Below are positions 17,680-25,361 of a stretch of 64,000 nucleotides of DNA, one piece after another (position 1 is the stretch's first letter; the number at the start of each line of letters is the position of its first letter). The notes beneath the pieces were generated by a model. That model saw nothing but the letters and a program-made list of their open reading frames with translations, was not told where the DNA came from and ran no database searches. Made by a program: the position numbers and the translations under genes. The DNA lies in the NCBI RefSeq assembly GCF_034541975.1, contig NZ_JAVYJM010000001.1. One strand, given 5' to 3'. The DNA comes from Dermacoccus abyssi (GTDB lineage Bacteria; Actinomycetota; Actinomycetes; Actinomycetales; Dermatophilaceae).

Positions 17680-19074
17680 TCAGCGCGCCGGCTCGGCGAC
17701 GTCGTCGTCGAGGTCGACGATGCCCGGTAGCGCGTTGGGGTCGTCCCGCACCTCCTTGGGGTTGGTCTCGGGTAGGAGGAACGCCCCGACGGCGGTGAGT
17801 ACGCCGAGGAGCACCATGTAGGCCGCGATGCCGTTCGTGCTGCCCGTCTTCTCGATGACGGTCGCCATGATCATCGGCGTCGGACCGGCGAGCGCGATCG
17901 CGGACAGCTGGTAGGCCAGCGACATGCCCGAGTAGCGCATCTTGGGGTGGAAGATCTCACCGAGGTACGCCGCCAGCGGTCCGTAGATCGAGGACTGGAA
18001 GAAGCTCGTGATGAACGAACCGACGGCGAACAACGCGAGGCTCTTCGTGTTCATGAGCGCGAAATACGGGAAGATCGACAGCGCCAGACCGATGCCGGAC
18101 CACAGCACGACGGGCTTGCGGCCGACCCTGTCCGACAGAGCACCCGCGAACAGGATGACCGGGATGTTGAACAACGAGATGACGAGCATGATCGCCAGCA
18201 GCGAGTCACGCGACATGCCCAGGTCGCTGGAGGCATAGCTCAACGAACCGACGATGCCGACGTAGAACATCGCGTTCGTGCCGCCCATCATGAGGCAGCC
18301 GAGCAGGATGCGCTTCCAGCCCTTCTTGACCACCTCGAACACCGGTGCCTGCTTGCCGACCTGAGCAGCGCGCTTGGCTGCGCGCTCCTGGAGCACCTTG
18401 AACTCGGCCGAGTCTTCGACCCGCTTGTGGATGAACAGGCCCAGCGGGAACAGCACGGCGCTGAGGAGGAACGGGATGCGCCAGCCCCAGTCGAGGAAGG
18501 CCTTGGTCGAGACGAAGTGCGAGACCGTGAGGAAGGCGAGGTTGCCCAGGATGACGCCGATCGGCACACCCATCTGCCCGAAGGTTCCCGCGTAGCCGCG
18601 CTTCTTCGGGCCTTCGGATTCGGTGAGCAGCAGGATGATGCCGCCCCACTGACCACCCGCCGCGAGGCCCTGCACGAAGCGCAGGAGCACGAGGAGGATC
18701 GGCGCCGCGACACCGATCGTCGCGGCGGTCGGCAGGAGGCCGATGCCGAACGTCGCGATTCCCATGGCGAAGATGCAGAAGACGACGACGGGCTTGCGCC
18801 CGATCTTGTCGCCGTAGTGCCCAGCGAGGATGCCTCCGAGCGGGCGGGCGAGGAAGGCCGCCCAGAAGGTGCCGAAGGAGAGCAGCGTACCCGTCAGGGC
18901 CGAGCTGTCCGGGAAGAAGATGTGCGGGAAGACGAGTGCGGCGGCGGTACCGAAGATGAAGAAGTCGTACCACTCGATCGAACTGCTCAGCAGACTCGAG
19001 ATGAGCAGTTGGCGACGCCGTTTCGCAGGGATGGCTTGGACGGCGTCGCTCACGGCTGCCGAGGTGTCGGCCAT
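17680..19074 (-). CDS. MFS transporter, metabolite:H+ symporter (MHS/ProP-like) family
   Basis: 464 residues, 12 predicted membrane helices. SIEWYDFFIFGTAAALVFP and the loop GHYGDKIGRKP are typical of the MHS group (ProP, ShiA, KgtP and relatives), which import organic acids or osmolytes with protons. The ATG at 19074 was chosen because GAAGGAGTT lies just upstream; the longer frame has no ribosome binding site. The upstream 250 bp are AT-rich with a symmetrical operator-like site, so expression is probably controlled. The substrate cannot be named from sequence. Confidence 0.85.
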   Translation of the reverse strand: MADTSAAVSDAVQAIPAKRRRQLLISSLLSSSIEWYDFFIFGTAAALVFPHIFFPDSSALTGTLLSFGTFWAAFLARPLGGILAGHYGDKIGRKPVVVFCIFAMGIATFGIGLLPTAATIGVAAPILLVLLRFVQGLAAGGQWGGIILLLTESEGPKKRGYAGTFGQMGVPIGVILGNLAFLTVSHFVSTKAFLDWGWRIPFLLSAVLFPLGLFIHKRVEDSAEFKVLQERAAKRAAQVGKQAPVFEVVKKGWKRILLGCLMMGGTNAMFYVGIVGSLSYASSDLGMSRDSLLAIMLVISLFNIPVILFAGALSDRVGRKPVVLWSGIGLALSIFPYFALMNTKSLALFAVGSFITSFFQSSIYGPLAAYLGEIFHPKMRYSGMSLAYQLSAIALAGPTPMIMATVIEKTGSTNGIAAYMVLLGVLTAVGAFLLPETNPKEVRDDPNALPGIVDLDDDVAEPAR

Positions 19075-19143
19075 GGGAACTCCTTCAATGACGTTGAGGC
19101 GCGGGGCGATTCGAGCGCGAGCGGAGTCGCCCGGGCGTTCAAA

Positions 19144-19165
19144 CAATGTGTCCTGTGCCACATTG
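19144..19165. promoter_or_regulatory. Operator-like palindrome upstream of the MHS symporter
   Basis: CAATGTG, 8 nt, CACATTG: perfect 7-bp arms, about 70 bp before the symporter ATG. A TTGACA on the minus strand (19208-19213) could be a -35. The region is much richer in A/T than its surroundings. The regulator is not identifiable. Confidence 0.45.
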
Positions 19166-19290
19166 CAGGGTCAATAGTCGTTGCCGATTTGTTACTAACT
19201 GACCAACTGTCAATAGCGGGTGCGCGGCGGCGGCTCGGGCCGGGCGCGCTCGCCCACCCAAGGCCGGAATGGCCCCGCGCCCCTCGTCGT

Positions 19291-19296
19291 TAGGCT
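19291..19296 (+). promoter_or_regulatory. -10 element (TAGGCT) for the XPB gene
   Basis: Here the start codon lies 35 nt downstream and is preceded by GAAAGG, so this message would have a short leader with a ribosome binding site. Confidence 0.45.
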
Positions 19297-19331
19297 GAGA
19301 GAACCCAGACATCCGGCGAAAGGGCCATCAC

Positions 19332-20963
19332 GTGCCGAACGGCGCACTCATCGTCCAGAGTGACCGCACGATCCTGCTCGAAGTCGACCACGAGAATGCC
19401 GAGGCGGCCCGCCGGGCCATTGCGCCGTTCGCCGAGTTGGAGCGCGCGCCGGAGCACGTGCACACCTACCGCGTCACGCCGCTCGGCCTCTGGAACGCTC
19501 GCGCTGCCGGCCTCGACGCCGAAACCGTCGTCGACGCGCTCATCACACACAGCCGTTTCCCCGTGCCGCAGTCCCTCCTGCTCGACGTGGCCGAGACGAT
19601 GGATCGCTACGGGCGCCTCGTGCTCGAGAAGGACGGCGAACAGCTCGTCCTGCACTCCACGGACAAGCCCGTGCTCGAAGAGGTGCTGCGCCACAAGAAG
19701 ATCAAGCCCCTCGTCGGCGAACGCCTCGACGAGCTGACGGTCGTCGTCCACCCGAGCGAGCGGGGCGCGATCAAGCAGGAACTCATCAAGGTCGGCTGGC
19801 CCGCGGAGGACCGCGCGGGCTTCGTCGACGGCGAGGCTCACCCGATCGAGCTCGACACCTCCGGCTGGCAGCTGCGCCCCTACCAGGCGCAGGCCGTGGA
19901 CGGCTTCTGGGACGGCGGCAGCGGCGTAGTCGTCCTGCCGTGCGGTGCCGGCAAGACGCTCGTCGGAGCGGGTGCCATGGCGAAGGCCAAGGCGACGACG
20001 CTCATCCTCGTGACGAACACCGTCAGTGCCCGCCAGTGGCGCGACGAACTCCTCAAGCGCACCTCGCTCACCGAGGACGAGATCGGCGAGTACTCCGGTG
20101 CGCGCAAGGAGATCCGCCCGGTGACGATCGCGACGTACCAGGTGCTCACGCTCAAGCGGAAGGGCGTCTACCCGCACCTCGAACTGCTCGACGCGCGCGA
20201 CTGGGGCCTCGTCGTCTACGACGAGGTCCATCTGCTGCCCGCGCCGATCTTCCGCATGACGGCCGACCTCCAGGCCCGCCGCCGCCTCGGCCTCACGGCC
20301 ACGCTCGTGCGCGAGGACAACCGTGAGGACGACGTGTTCTCCCTCATCGGCCCCAAGCGTTACGACGCGCCGTGGAAGGACATCGAGAGCCAGGGCTACA
20401 TCGCGCCGGCCGACTGCGTGGAGGTGCGCGTGGGCCTGTCCGACGCAGACCGCATGGCTTACGCGACGACGGAGCCCGACGAGCGTTACCGCTTCGCGTC
20501 CTGCGCGACGGTGAAGGACCCGGTGGTCGAGCGCATCGTCAAGCAGCACGAGGGCGCACCGACGCTCGTCATCGGGCAGTACCTCGACCAGCTCGAGACG
20601 ATGGCGAACCGTCTGGACGCCGACCTCATCACCGGCGAGACGTCCGTCGCGGTGCGCCAGAAGTTGTTCCAGCAGTTCCGCGACGGCGAGATCACGAAGC
20701 TCGTCGTGTCCAAGGTGGCGAACTTCTCGATCGATCTGCCGGAGGCGAGCGTCGCCGTGCAGATCTCCGGAACGTTCGGTTCACGTCAGGAGGAGGCCCA
20801 GCGCCTCGGGCGCGTGCTGCGACCGAAGGCGGACGGGCGCACGGCGCACTTCTATTCGATCGTCACGCGCGACACCGTGGATGCCGACTTCGCCGCCCAC
20901 CGTCAGCGCTTCCTCGCCGAGCAGGGCTACGCCTACCGCATCGTCGACGAGAGCGACATCTGA
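19332..20963 (+). CDS. xpb: XPB-type DEAD/DEAH DNA helicase
   Basis: 543 residues. Walker A PCGAGKT lies near residue 205 and the Walker B box DEVH near 297. SGTFGSRQEEAQRLGRVLRP near the C-terminus is motif VI of XPB helicases. The N-terminal 150 residues form the XPB damage-recognition-type domain. Actinobacterial XPBs unwind DNA 3' to 5' and are thought to act in repair or transcription. The GTG at 19332 has GAAAGG upstream. The likely partner is the gene at 11820-14105. The stop is followed by a 69-bp palindromic repeat unit. Confidence 0.93.
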   Translation: MPNGALIVQSDRTILLEVDHENAEAARRAIAPFAELERAPEHVHTYRVTPLGLWNARAAGLDAETVVDALITHSRFPVPQSLLLDVAETMDRYGRLVLEKDGEQLVLHSTDKPVLEEVLRHKKIKPLVGERLDELTVVVHPSERGAIKQELIKVGWPAEDRAGFVDGEAHPIELDTSGWQLRPYQAQAVDGFWDGGSGVVVLPCGAGKTLVGAGAMAKAKATTLILVTNTVSARQWRDELLKRTSLTEDEIGEYSGARKEIRPVTIATYQVLTLKRKGVYPHLELLDARDWGLVVYDEVHLLPAPIFRMTADLQARRRLGLTATLVREDNREDDVFSLIGPKRYDAPWKDIESQGYIAPADCVEVRVGLSDADRMAYATTEPDERYRFASCATVKDPVVERIVKQHEGAPTLVIGQYLDQLETMANRLDADLITGETSVAVRQKLFQQFRDGEITKLVVSKVANFSIDLPEASVAVQISGTFGSRQEEAQRLGRVLRPKADGRTAHFYSIVTRDTVDADFAAHRQRFLAEQGYAYRIVDESDI

Positions 20964-21020
20964 GGTCAGCGGCGCCAACGCGTTCGCCGCGCCTGCACGG
21001 GGTTGATGACCGTCAGGACG

Positions 21021-21089
21021 CTGACGCCGAAAGTGCAGGTTGTGCGCGATATTTCATGCACAACCTGCACTTTTCCGCATCACCTGACG
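21021..21089. repeat. 69-bp palindromic repeat unit, copy 1
   Basis: Contains AAAGTGCAGGTTGTGC (21030-21045) and its exact complement (21058-21073) around a 12-nt centre, flanked by CTGACG at both ends. It matches copy 2 (22051-22119) at 66 of 69 positions, exactly 1030 bp away. Copies 1 and 2 bracket the AbiEi/DUF559-type gene. It could also terminate XPB transcription. Confidence 0.85.
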
Positions 21090-21100
21090 GTGACGACGGG

Positions 21101-21109
21101 TTGTCCACA
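21101..21109 (+). promoter_or_regulatory. DnaA-box-like sequence (TTGTCCACA)
   Basis: Exact match to the DnaA box consensus of high-GC actinobacteria, 12 bp after repeat copy 1 and 43 bp before the AbiEi/DUF559-type gene. A single box may be chance. Confidence 0.3.
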
Positions 21110-21151
21110 GGGTCTCTGCGGCGCCCACGTTCGTGCAGCCACAGTGGTGGC

Positions 21152-22054
21152 ATGGACCTTCCGCCGGGCGCTCCCCTGACGACCGCCGCCCTCACTGCGC
21201 TGGGGTATGACGCCCACGCGCGCCGACGCCTCTGTTCCAGTGGGCAGCTGCGACGCATCACCCACGGCGTCTATCTCGTCGCCGAAGCTGCGCCTGCGAC
21301 GTTCGCCGAACAGCGGAGGCAGTACCTCCAGCGGGCGGGCGCCCTCATGGCGGCACTCCCCGACACGTATCTCGTCGGCCCGAGCGCCTGTCTGGCACAA
21401 AATCTCCCGCTGCTGAACCCACCGTCAGCCATTCATCTGTCCCGGGAGCGACAGCTCCACTCGAACCGAGCGGGCGTCGTTTCGCGTCGTCCGTGGCCGC
21501 ATTCCGTCGAGCCGGTCGACGGCCTCATGACGCAGCAGGCGACGGCGGCCGTCATCGAGGTCGCCGCACTCGAGGGGACGTTGGCCGGTCTCGTTCCCGC
21601 CGACGTCGCCGCACGCCGCGGCCTCCTGCTCGACACCGATGCGCTCCTCGACGCCTGGGGCCGACGCAGGGGCAGCGCCCACGCCCGAGCGGCATTGGCC
21701 CTCGCGGACGGTCGACGCGAGTCGGTGCTCGAGACACGGGTCGCGTGGGCGGCTGCGCTCGAAGGCATCGCCCTCGACCCGCAACTGCGAGTCCTCGACG
21801 AACGCGGAGGGTTCGTCGCCCGAGCGGACTTCGTCGTGCGCGGGCATCGCGTCATCGTCGAGGTCGACGGGTTGGGCAAGTACCGTCACGACGGCGACCT
21901 ACGGGCGGAGAAGCTTCGTCAGAGCGACCTGGAACGTCTCGGGTGGGTCGTCGTGAGGATCATGGCGAGAGACATCGACGCCGGCCGGGTGGGCGCGCTC
22001 CTGCGCGACGCCATCCGTCACGCCGACGCGCTCTTCGGCCCGTCAGCTGCCTGA
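21152..22054 (+). CDS. AbiEi-like winged helix plus DUF559 (Vsr-like nuclease fold) protein
   Basis: 300 residues. The N-terminal part (LGYDAHARRRLCSSGQLRR, then ITHGVYLVA) resembles the AbiEi antitoxin-type winged helix. The C-terminal part has RADFVVRGHRVIVEVDG and LERLGWVVVRIMARDI, the Asp and Glu-x-Asp pattern of DUF559/Vsr-like PD-(D/E)XK nuclease folds. No partner toxin gene is present. The start is the ATG at 21152; the frame open far upstream runs through XPB and is noise. The stop is immediately followed by palindromic repeat copy 2. Function unknown: candidates are a DNA-acting nuclease, an orphan antitoxin, or a domesticated mobile element protein. Confidence 0.75.
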   Translation: MDLPPGAPLTTAALTALGYDAHARRRLCSSGQLRRITHGVYLVAEAAPATFAEQRRQYLQRAGALMAALPDTYLVGPSACLAQNLPLLNPPSAIHLSRERQLHSNRAGVVSRRPWPHSVEPVDGLMTQQATAAVIEVAALEGTLAGLVPADVAARRGLLLDTDALLDAWGRRRGSAHARAALALADGRRESVLETRVAWAAALEGIALDPQLRVLDERGGFVARADFVVRGHRVIVEVDGLGKYRHDGDLRAEKLRQSDLERLGWVVVRIMARDIDAGRVGALLRDAIRHADALFGPSAA

Positions 22055-22119
22055 CGCCAAAAGTGCAGGTTGTGCACGATATTTCATGCACAACCTGCAC
22101 TTTTCCGCATCAACTGACG
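22051..22119. repeat. 69-bp palindromic repeat unit, copy 2
   Basis: Perfect 18-bp arms AAAAGTGCAGGTTGTGCA (22059-22076) and complement (22087-22104) around a 10-nt centre, flanked by CTGACG. It overlaps the last 4 bases of the AbiEi/DUF559-type gene. It differs from copy 1 at three positions; two of these make its palindrome longer and more perfect than copy 1. Confidence 0.85.
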
Positions 22120-22125
22120 CAGGGG

Positions 22126-22542
22126 TCAGGCCGCTTCGGCGTTCCCTCGCCCACGACGCACGTACGCCCAACCCATGAAGCCGAGCACGATGCCGGCGAC
22201 GCAGGTCCACGGCCACCAGTGCCGGTCGCCCTCGTGAAGGGCCGGCACGAGCAGCGTCACGACGAGCGCGAGCGCCCACACGGCGATGCCACCGAGGATG
22301 ACCCGGGCGGTGTCGAGGTGAAGCGGTTGCGGCTTCGGAATGACGGTGTCGCCGCCGGTGAAGAAACGCTCGTAGGGCGACTCCTCAGGCGGGGGCGCAC
22401 CCTCCTGGGGCAGACGGACGCCGGCCTCGTACGACATGGAGACCTCGGCGCGCTCGCGCATCTCCCGCGCGCGCTCCACCGAACGGGGCGTCGCGCCGTC
22501 CGGGCGCGGTTCGCGCGCACGACGGGAGGGGTCTGGTGTCAC
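22126..22542 (-). CDS. DUF2530 domain-containing membrane protein
   Basis: 138 residues. A polar N-terminal half of about 70 residues is followed by two hydrophobic helices (GGIAVWALALVVTLLVPAL, then WTCVAGIVLGFMGWAYV), matching actinobacterial DUF2530. GTG start at 22542 with a leaderless-type promoter. It diverges from the purine permease gene. The function of the family is unknown. Confidence 0.75.
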   Translation of the reverse strand: MTPDPSRRAREPRPDGATPRSVERAREMRERAEVSMSYEAGVRLPQEGAPPPEESPYERFFTGGDTVIPKPQPLHLDTARVILGGIAVWALALVVTLLVPALHEGDRHWWPWTCVAGIVLGFMGWAYVRRGRGNAEAA

Positions 22543-22549
22543 GGCGTCC

Positions 22550-22555
22550 AGCCTA
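22550..22555 (-). promoter_or_regulatory. -10 element (TAGGCT) for leaderless DUF2530 gene
   Basis: 7 nt before the GTG at 22542. Confidence 0.5.
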
Positions 22556-22614
22556 GTTCACGGCCTGGAGCGCCCACCCCTCGGCGCCGAACACGGGCAC
22601 GCTCCCGCACGAAA

Positions 22615-22620
22615 TACCAT
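22615..22620 (+). promoter_or_regulatory. -10 element (TACCAT) for leaderless purine permease gene
   Basis: 7 nt before the ATG at 22628; divergent from the DUF2530 promoter 60 bp away. Confidence 0.5.
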
Positions 22621-22627
22621 CAGTGCC

Positions 22628-24100
22628 ATGTCGAGCACACCCATGACTGCCCAGCCCGGGGGCGCACCGTCCGGCGCACTGGACCGCTACTTCAAGATCA
22701 CCGAGCGCAGTTCCACCGTCGGTCGCGAGATCCGCGGCGGTCTGGTCACGTTCTTCACGATGGCTTACATCATCGTGCTCAACCCGCTCATCATCGGCAC
22801 CCAGGCCGACTCGACGGGTCACTACATCGGAGGCGGCACCGAGCCGAACCTCGCCGCCGTCGCCGCCGTGACGGCCCTCGTCGCCGGTCTCATGAGCATC
22901 CTCATGGGCAGCGTCGCCAAGTTCCCCATCGCCATCGCCACCGGCCTCGGCCTCAACGCGTTCCTCGCGTTCTCCGTCGCCAAGATCCCCGGCATGACGT
23001 GGAACGACGCGATGGGCCTCGTCGTCATCGAGGGATTCATCATCTTCCTGCTCGTGGTGAGCGGGTTCCGCAAGGCGCTGTTCGCCGCCATCCCCCGTTC
23101 GCTCAAGACCGCCATCTCGGTGGGTATCGGCCTGTTCATCTGCCTCGTCGCGCTTCACGACGCGGGCTTCAACTCCGCCGGTGGCGGCTTCCTCCAGCTC
23201 GGCCCGACGGGCAACCTGCAGGGCTGGCCGGTGCTCGTCTTCATCATCGGCGTGCTCCTCATCGCGGCGCTCATGGCGCGTCGTGTGCACGGTGCCATGC
23301 TCATCGGCATCATCGCCATGACGGCGCTGGCGCTCGTCATCGAGGGCGTCGCGGATCTGGGCGCGAAGGGTGAGAAGAACCCGACGGGCTGGTCGCTCAC
23401 CATTCCGTCGATGCCGAAGGATCTGCTCACAGCCCCCGACTTCTCGATCATCGGCGACTTCTCCCTGACGGGTGCGTTCGCGAAGGTCGGCGCCATCTCC
23501 GCCATCCTCATCATCTTCACGCTCGTGCTCGGCGCGTTCTTCGACCTCATGGGAGCGATGTACGCGGTCGGCGCGGAAGGTGACCTGCTCGACGAGAACG
23601 GCGTTCCGGAGCACTCCGAGCGCATCATGGTGGTCGACTCGATCGCCGCGATGGCCGGTGGTGCGGGTTCGATCAGTTCGAACACGGCGTTCATCGAGTC
23701 GGCCTCGGGTGTGGGCGAGGGTGCCCGTACGGGTCTCGCATCCATCGTGACGGGCACGGTGTTCCTGCTCGCGACGTTCCTGTCGCCGGTCGTCGGGATG
23801 GTGCCGTCGGAGGCTGCGGCCCCGGCGCTCGTCATCGTCGGTTACCTCATGATGACGCAGGCCACCGACATCGACTGGAAGAACATGGAGATTGGCCTGC
23901 CGGCCTTCCTCACGATGGCGCTCATGCCGTTCACGTACTCCATCGCGGTGGGTATCGGAGCAGGCTTCATCAGCTACGTGCTCATCAAGCTCGTCAAGGG
24001 CAAGCCGAAGGACGTGCACCCGCTCATGTACGTCGTGGCCGCGATGTTCGTCGTCTACTTCGCCATCGACCCGATCAAGCAGTTGCTCGGCGTGAGCTGA
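22628..24100 (+). CDS. NCS2 family purine permease (AzgA-like)
   Basis: 490 residues with about 13 hydrophobic segments. Near the start it has GGLVTFFTMAYIIVLNP, a hallmark of AzgA-type adenine/guanine/hypoxanthine permeases. FDLMGAMYAVGAEGD and AGGAGSISSNTAFIESASG are further family blocks. It should import a purine base with protons. The ATG at 22628 is set by the promoter; the upstream frame is not hydrophobic and overlaps the DUF2530 gene. Convergent with the ROK gene. Confidence 0.92.
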   Translation: MSSTPMTAQPGGAPSGALDRYFKITERSSTVGREIRGGLVTFFTMAYIIVLNPLIIGTQADSTGHYIGGGTEPNLAAVAAVTALVAGLMSILMGSVAKFPIAIATGLGLNAFLAFSVAKIPGMTWNDAMGLVVIEGFIIFLLVVSGFRKALFAAIPRSLKTAISVGIGLFICLVALHDAGFNSAGGGFLQLGPTGNLQGWPVLVFIIGVLLIAALMARRVHGAMLIGIIAMTALALVIEGVADLGAKGEKNPTGWSLTIPSMPKDLLTAPDFSIIGDFSLTGAFAKVGAISAILIIFTLVLGAFFDLMGAMYAVGAEGDLLDENGVPEHSERIMVVDSIAAMAGGAGSISSNTAFIESASGVGEGARTGLASIVTGTVFLLATFLSPVVGMVPSEAAAPALVIVGYLMMTQATDIDWKNMEIGLPAFLTMALMPFTYSIAVGIGAGFISYVLIKLVKGKPKDVHPLMYVVAAMFVVYFAIDPIKQLLGVS

Positions 24101-24119
24101 GCCTCCGACCAGCAATCGG

Positions 24120-24150
24120 ACCCGCGACCTCGAGCTAGGAGGTCGCGGGT
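24120..24150. terminator. Bidirectional terminator hairpin
   Basis: 12-bp perfect arms (24120-24131 and 24139-24150), 7-nt loop, between convergent genes. It contains the ROK stop codon, so the last ROK codons are part of the hairpin. Confidence 0.7.
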
Positions 24151-25271
24151 TCGATACGTCCGGGACGCGCACCCACCTGTTCTCTGCCGAGGTTACTGAC
24201 CGCCACCCCCAGGACGGTGGCCTGCAAGCGCTCGACGGCCGCGAGCCGCACTCCTCGTGCCGTGGCATCGTCGTCGAGCGCCGTGACGACATCGACCGGT
24301 CGCGCGCTTCGTGCCACTTCGGCGCGCACGGCAGCGGCCACCTGCTTCGCCCACGGTCCGGTCACGACGACCTTCGACGGATCAGCCCACCCGACGAGCG
24401 AGGCCACCACGGCCGACACAGCCACTGCGAGTGCCTGACGCACCGAGTCATCCGATGCCGTCACCTCGAGCAGACGCTCCACATCGACAGCGCTCGAACC
24501 AGGCTGACGCAGCCCGAGCCGCGCGAACACCTCGGTGAAGGGGATCGCCGTGCCGTCCGGCCCCGGGACGACGATGTGCCCGATCTCCCCGGCGAGACCG
24601 CGACCGCCTCGCAACACACGGCCGTCCTCGACGATCGCGGCGCCCAGCCCCTCACCGAGATGGATGAGTCCAACACACCCTTCCTCGACGAGCGTGTTCG
24701 CGGCCCAGTTGACGTCGTTGTCGACGATGACGTCGTCACACAGGTCAGCCAGCGCCGCGCGAGCGTCGAGTTCGCCGACAAGGAACGGCTCGTCGGGTAG
24801 CTGCACCGCCCGCCCCGTGTGCCGGTCGACAGGATCAGCCACCGAGACGGCAGCGCACCGCACGGGTACGAGGCCGTCTCGCGAAACTCGGGCCAAGACC
24901 GCCTTGGCCACTCGAGTCAGTCGCTGCTCGTGTGGGCCGTCGACGGAGCGTGCACGGGCAATTTCGTCACCGTGGATGTCGACTACGACACCGCTGACCC
25001 CGACCGGCGCCACGACGAGCGCCAGCGCCACCCCCACCTGCGGCGCGAGACGCACGATCGCCGTCGACCGTCCGCGCCCGGACGTGCGTTCCCCCGTTTC
25101 CTCGACCAGGCCCGCAGCGACGAGACGTGACACCGACGTCGCGGCGGTGGGACGTGAGAGGCCCGCGGATTCGGCCAGCGACGCACGCGTCGCCTCCCGC
25201 TCGTGCGCCAACACCGTGAGCACTCGACGATCGGTCGACGCTCGGACGAGATGGGAGCCGGTGTCAGTCAC
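24135..25271 (-). CDS. ROK family transcriptional regulator
   Basis: 378 residues. An N-terminal winged helix (about residues 18-65, RASLAESAGLSRPTAATSVS) is joined to a ROK sugar-kinase-like domain. The kinase catalytic Asp region DNDVNWAA and the ROK signature region (GEGLGAAIVEDGRVLRGGRG, then AGEIGHIVV) are present. The CXCGXXGC zinc motif usual in ROK proteins is missing. GTG at 25271. It diverges from the DUF1479 gene, and two GTAAA-N5-TTTAC palindromes lie between them, the form expected of ROK operators. It probably represses itself and the DUF1479 gene; the ligand is unknown. Confidence 0.85.
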   Translation of the reverse strand: MTDTGSHLVRASTDRRVLTVLAHEREATRASLAESAGLSRPTAATSVSRLVAAGLVEETGERTSGRGRSTAIVRLAPQVGVALALVVAPVGVSGVVVDIHGDEIARARSVDGPHEQRLTRVAKAVLARVSRDGLVPVRCAAVSVADPVDRHTGRAVQLPDEPFLVGELDARAALADLCDDVIVDNDVNWAANTLVEEGCVGLIHLGEGLGAAIVEDGRVLRGGRGLAGEIGHIVVPGPDGTAIPFTEVFARLGLRQPGSSAVDVERLLEVTASDDSVRQALAVAVSAVVASLVGWADPSKVVVTGPWAKQVAAAVRAEVARSARPVDVVTALDDDATARGVRLAAVERLQATVLGVAVSNLGREQVGARPGRIEPATS

Positions 25272-25280
25272 CCCTGAATC

Positions 25281-25295
25281 GTAAACCCTCTTTAC
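25281..25295. promoter_or_regulatory. ROK operator, copy 1
   Basis: GTAAACCCTCTTTAC: 5-bp arms with a pyrimidine-rich centre, 10 bp from the ROK start codon. Confidence 0.7.
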
Positions 25296-25334
25296 AAAAG
25301 CGAGGGGGCGCCTTAGATTGACGACACCTAGTTT

Positions 25335-25349
25335 GTAAACCTCCTTTAC
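25335..25349. promoter_or_regulatory. ROK operator, copy 2
   Basis: GTAAACCTCCTTTAC, 54 bp from copy 1 (about five helical turns), 13 bp before the DUF1479 start. It overlaps the region just after a TAGTTT -10 candidate (25329-25334), so binding would block transcription. Confidence 0.7.
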
Positions 25350-25361
25350 GAAAGGATCGCC

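Noticed and set aside
15254..17821. 855-residue open frame antisense to the M13 peptidase gene
   Set aside because: Glu/Val/Arg-rich low-information product, typical of a shadow frame of a GC-rich gene.
20372..21151. Longer form of the AbiEi/DUF559-type protein starting within XPB
   Set aside because: The first 260 codons read out of frame through XPB and the palindrome and resemble no protein.
21152..22054. Complete AbiE-type toxin-antitoxin system
   Set aside because: No AbiEii-like nucleotidyltransferase gene lies beside it, and the C-terminal nuclease-like domain is not part of AbiEi.
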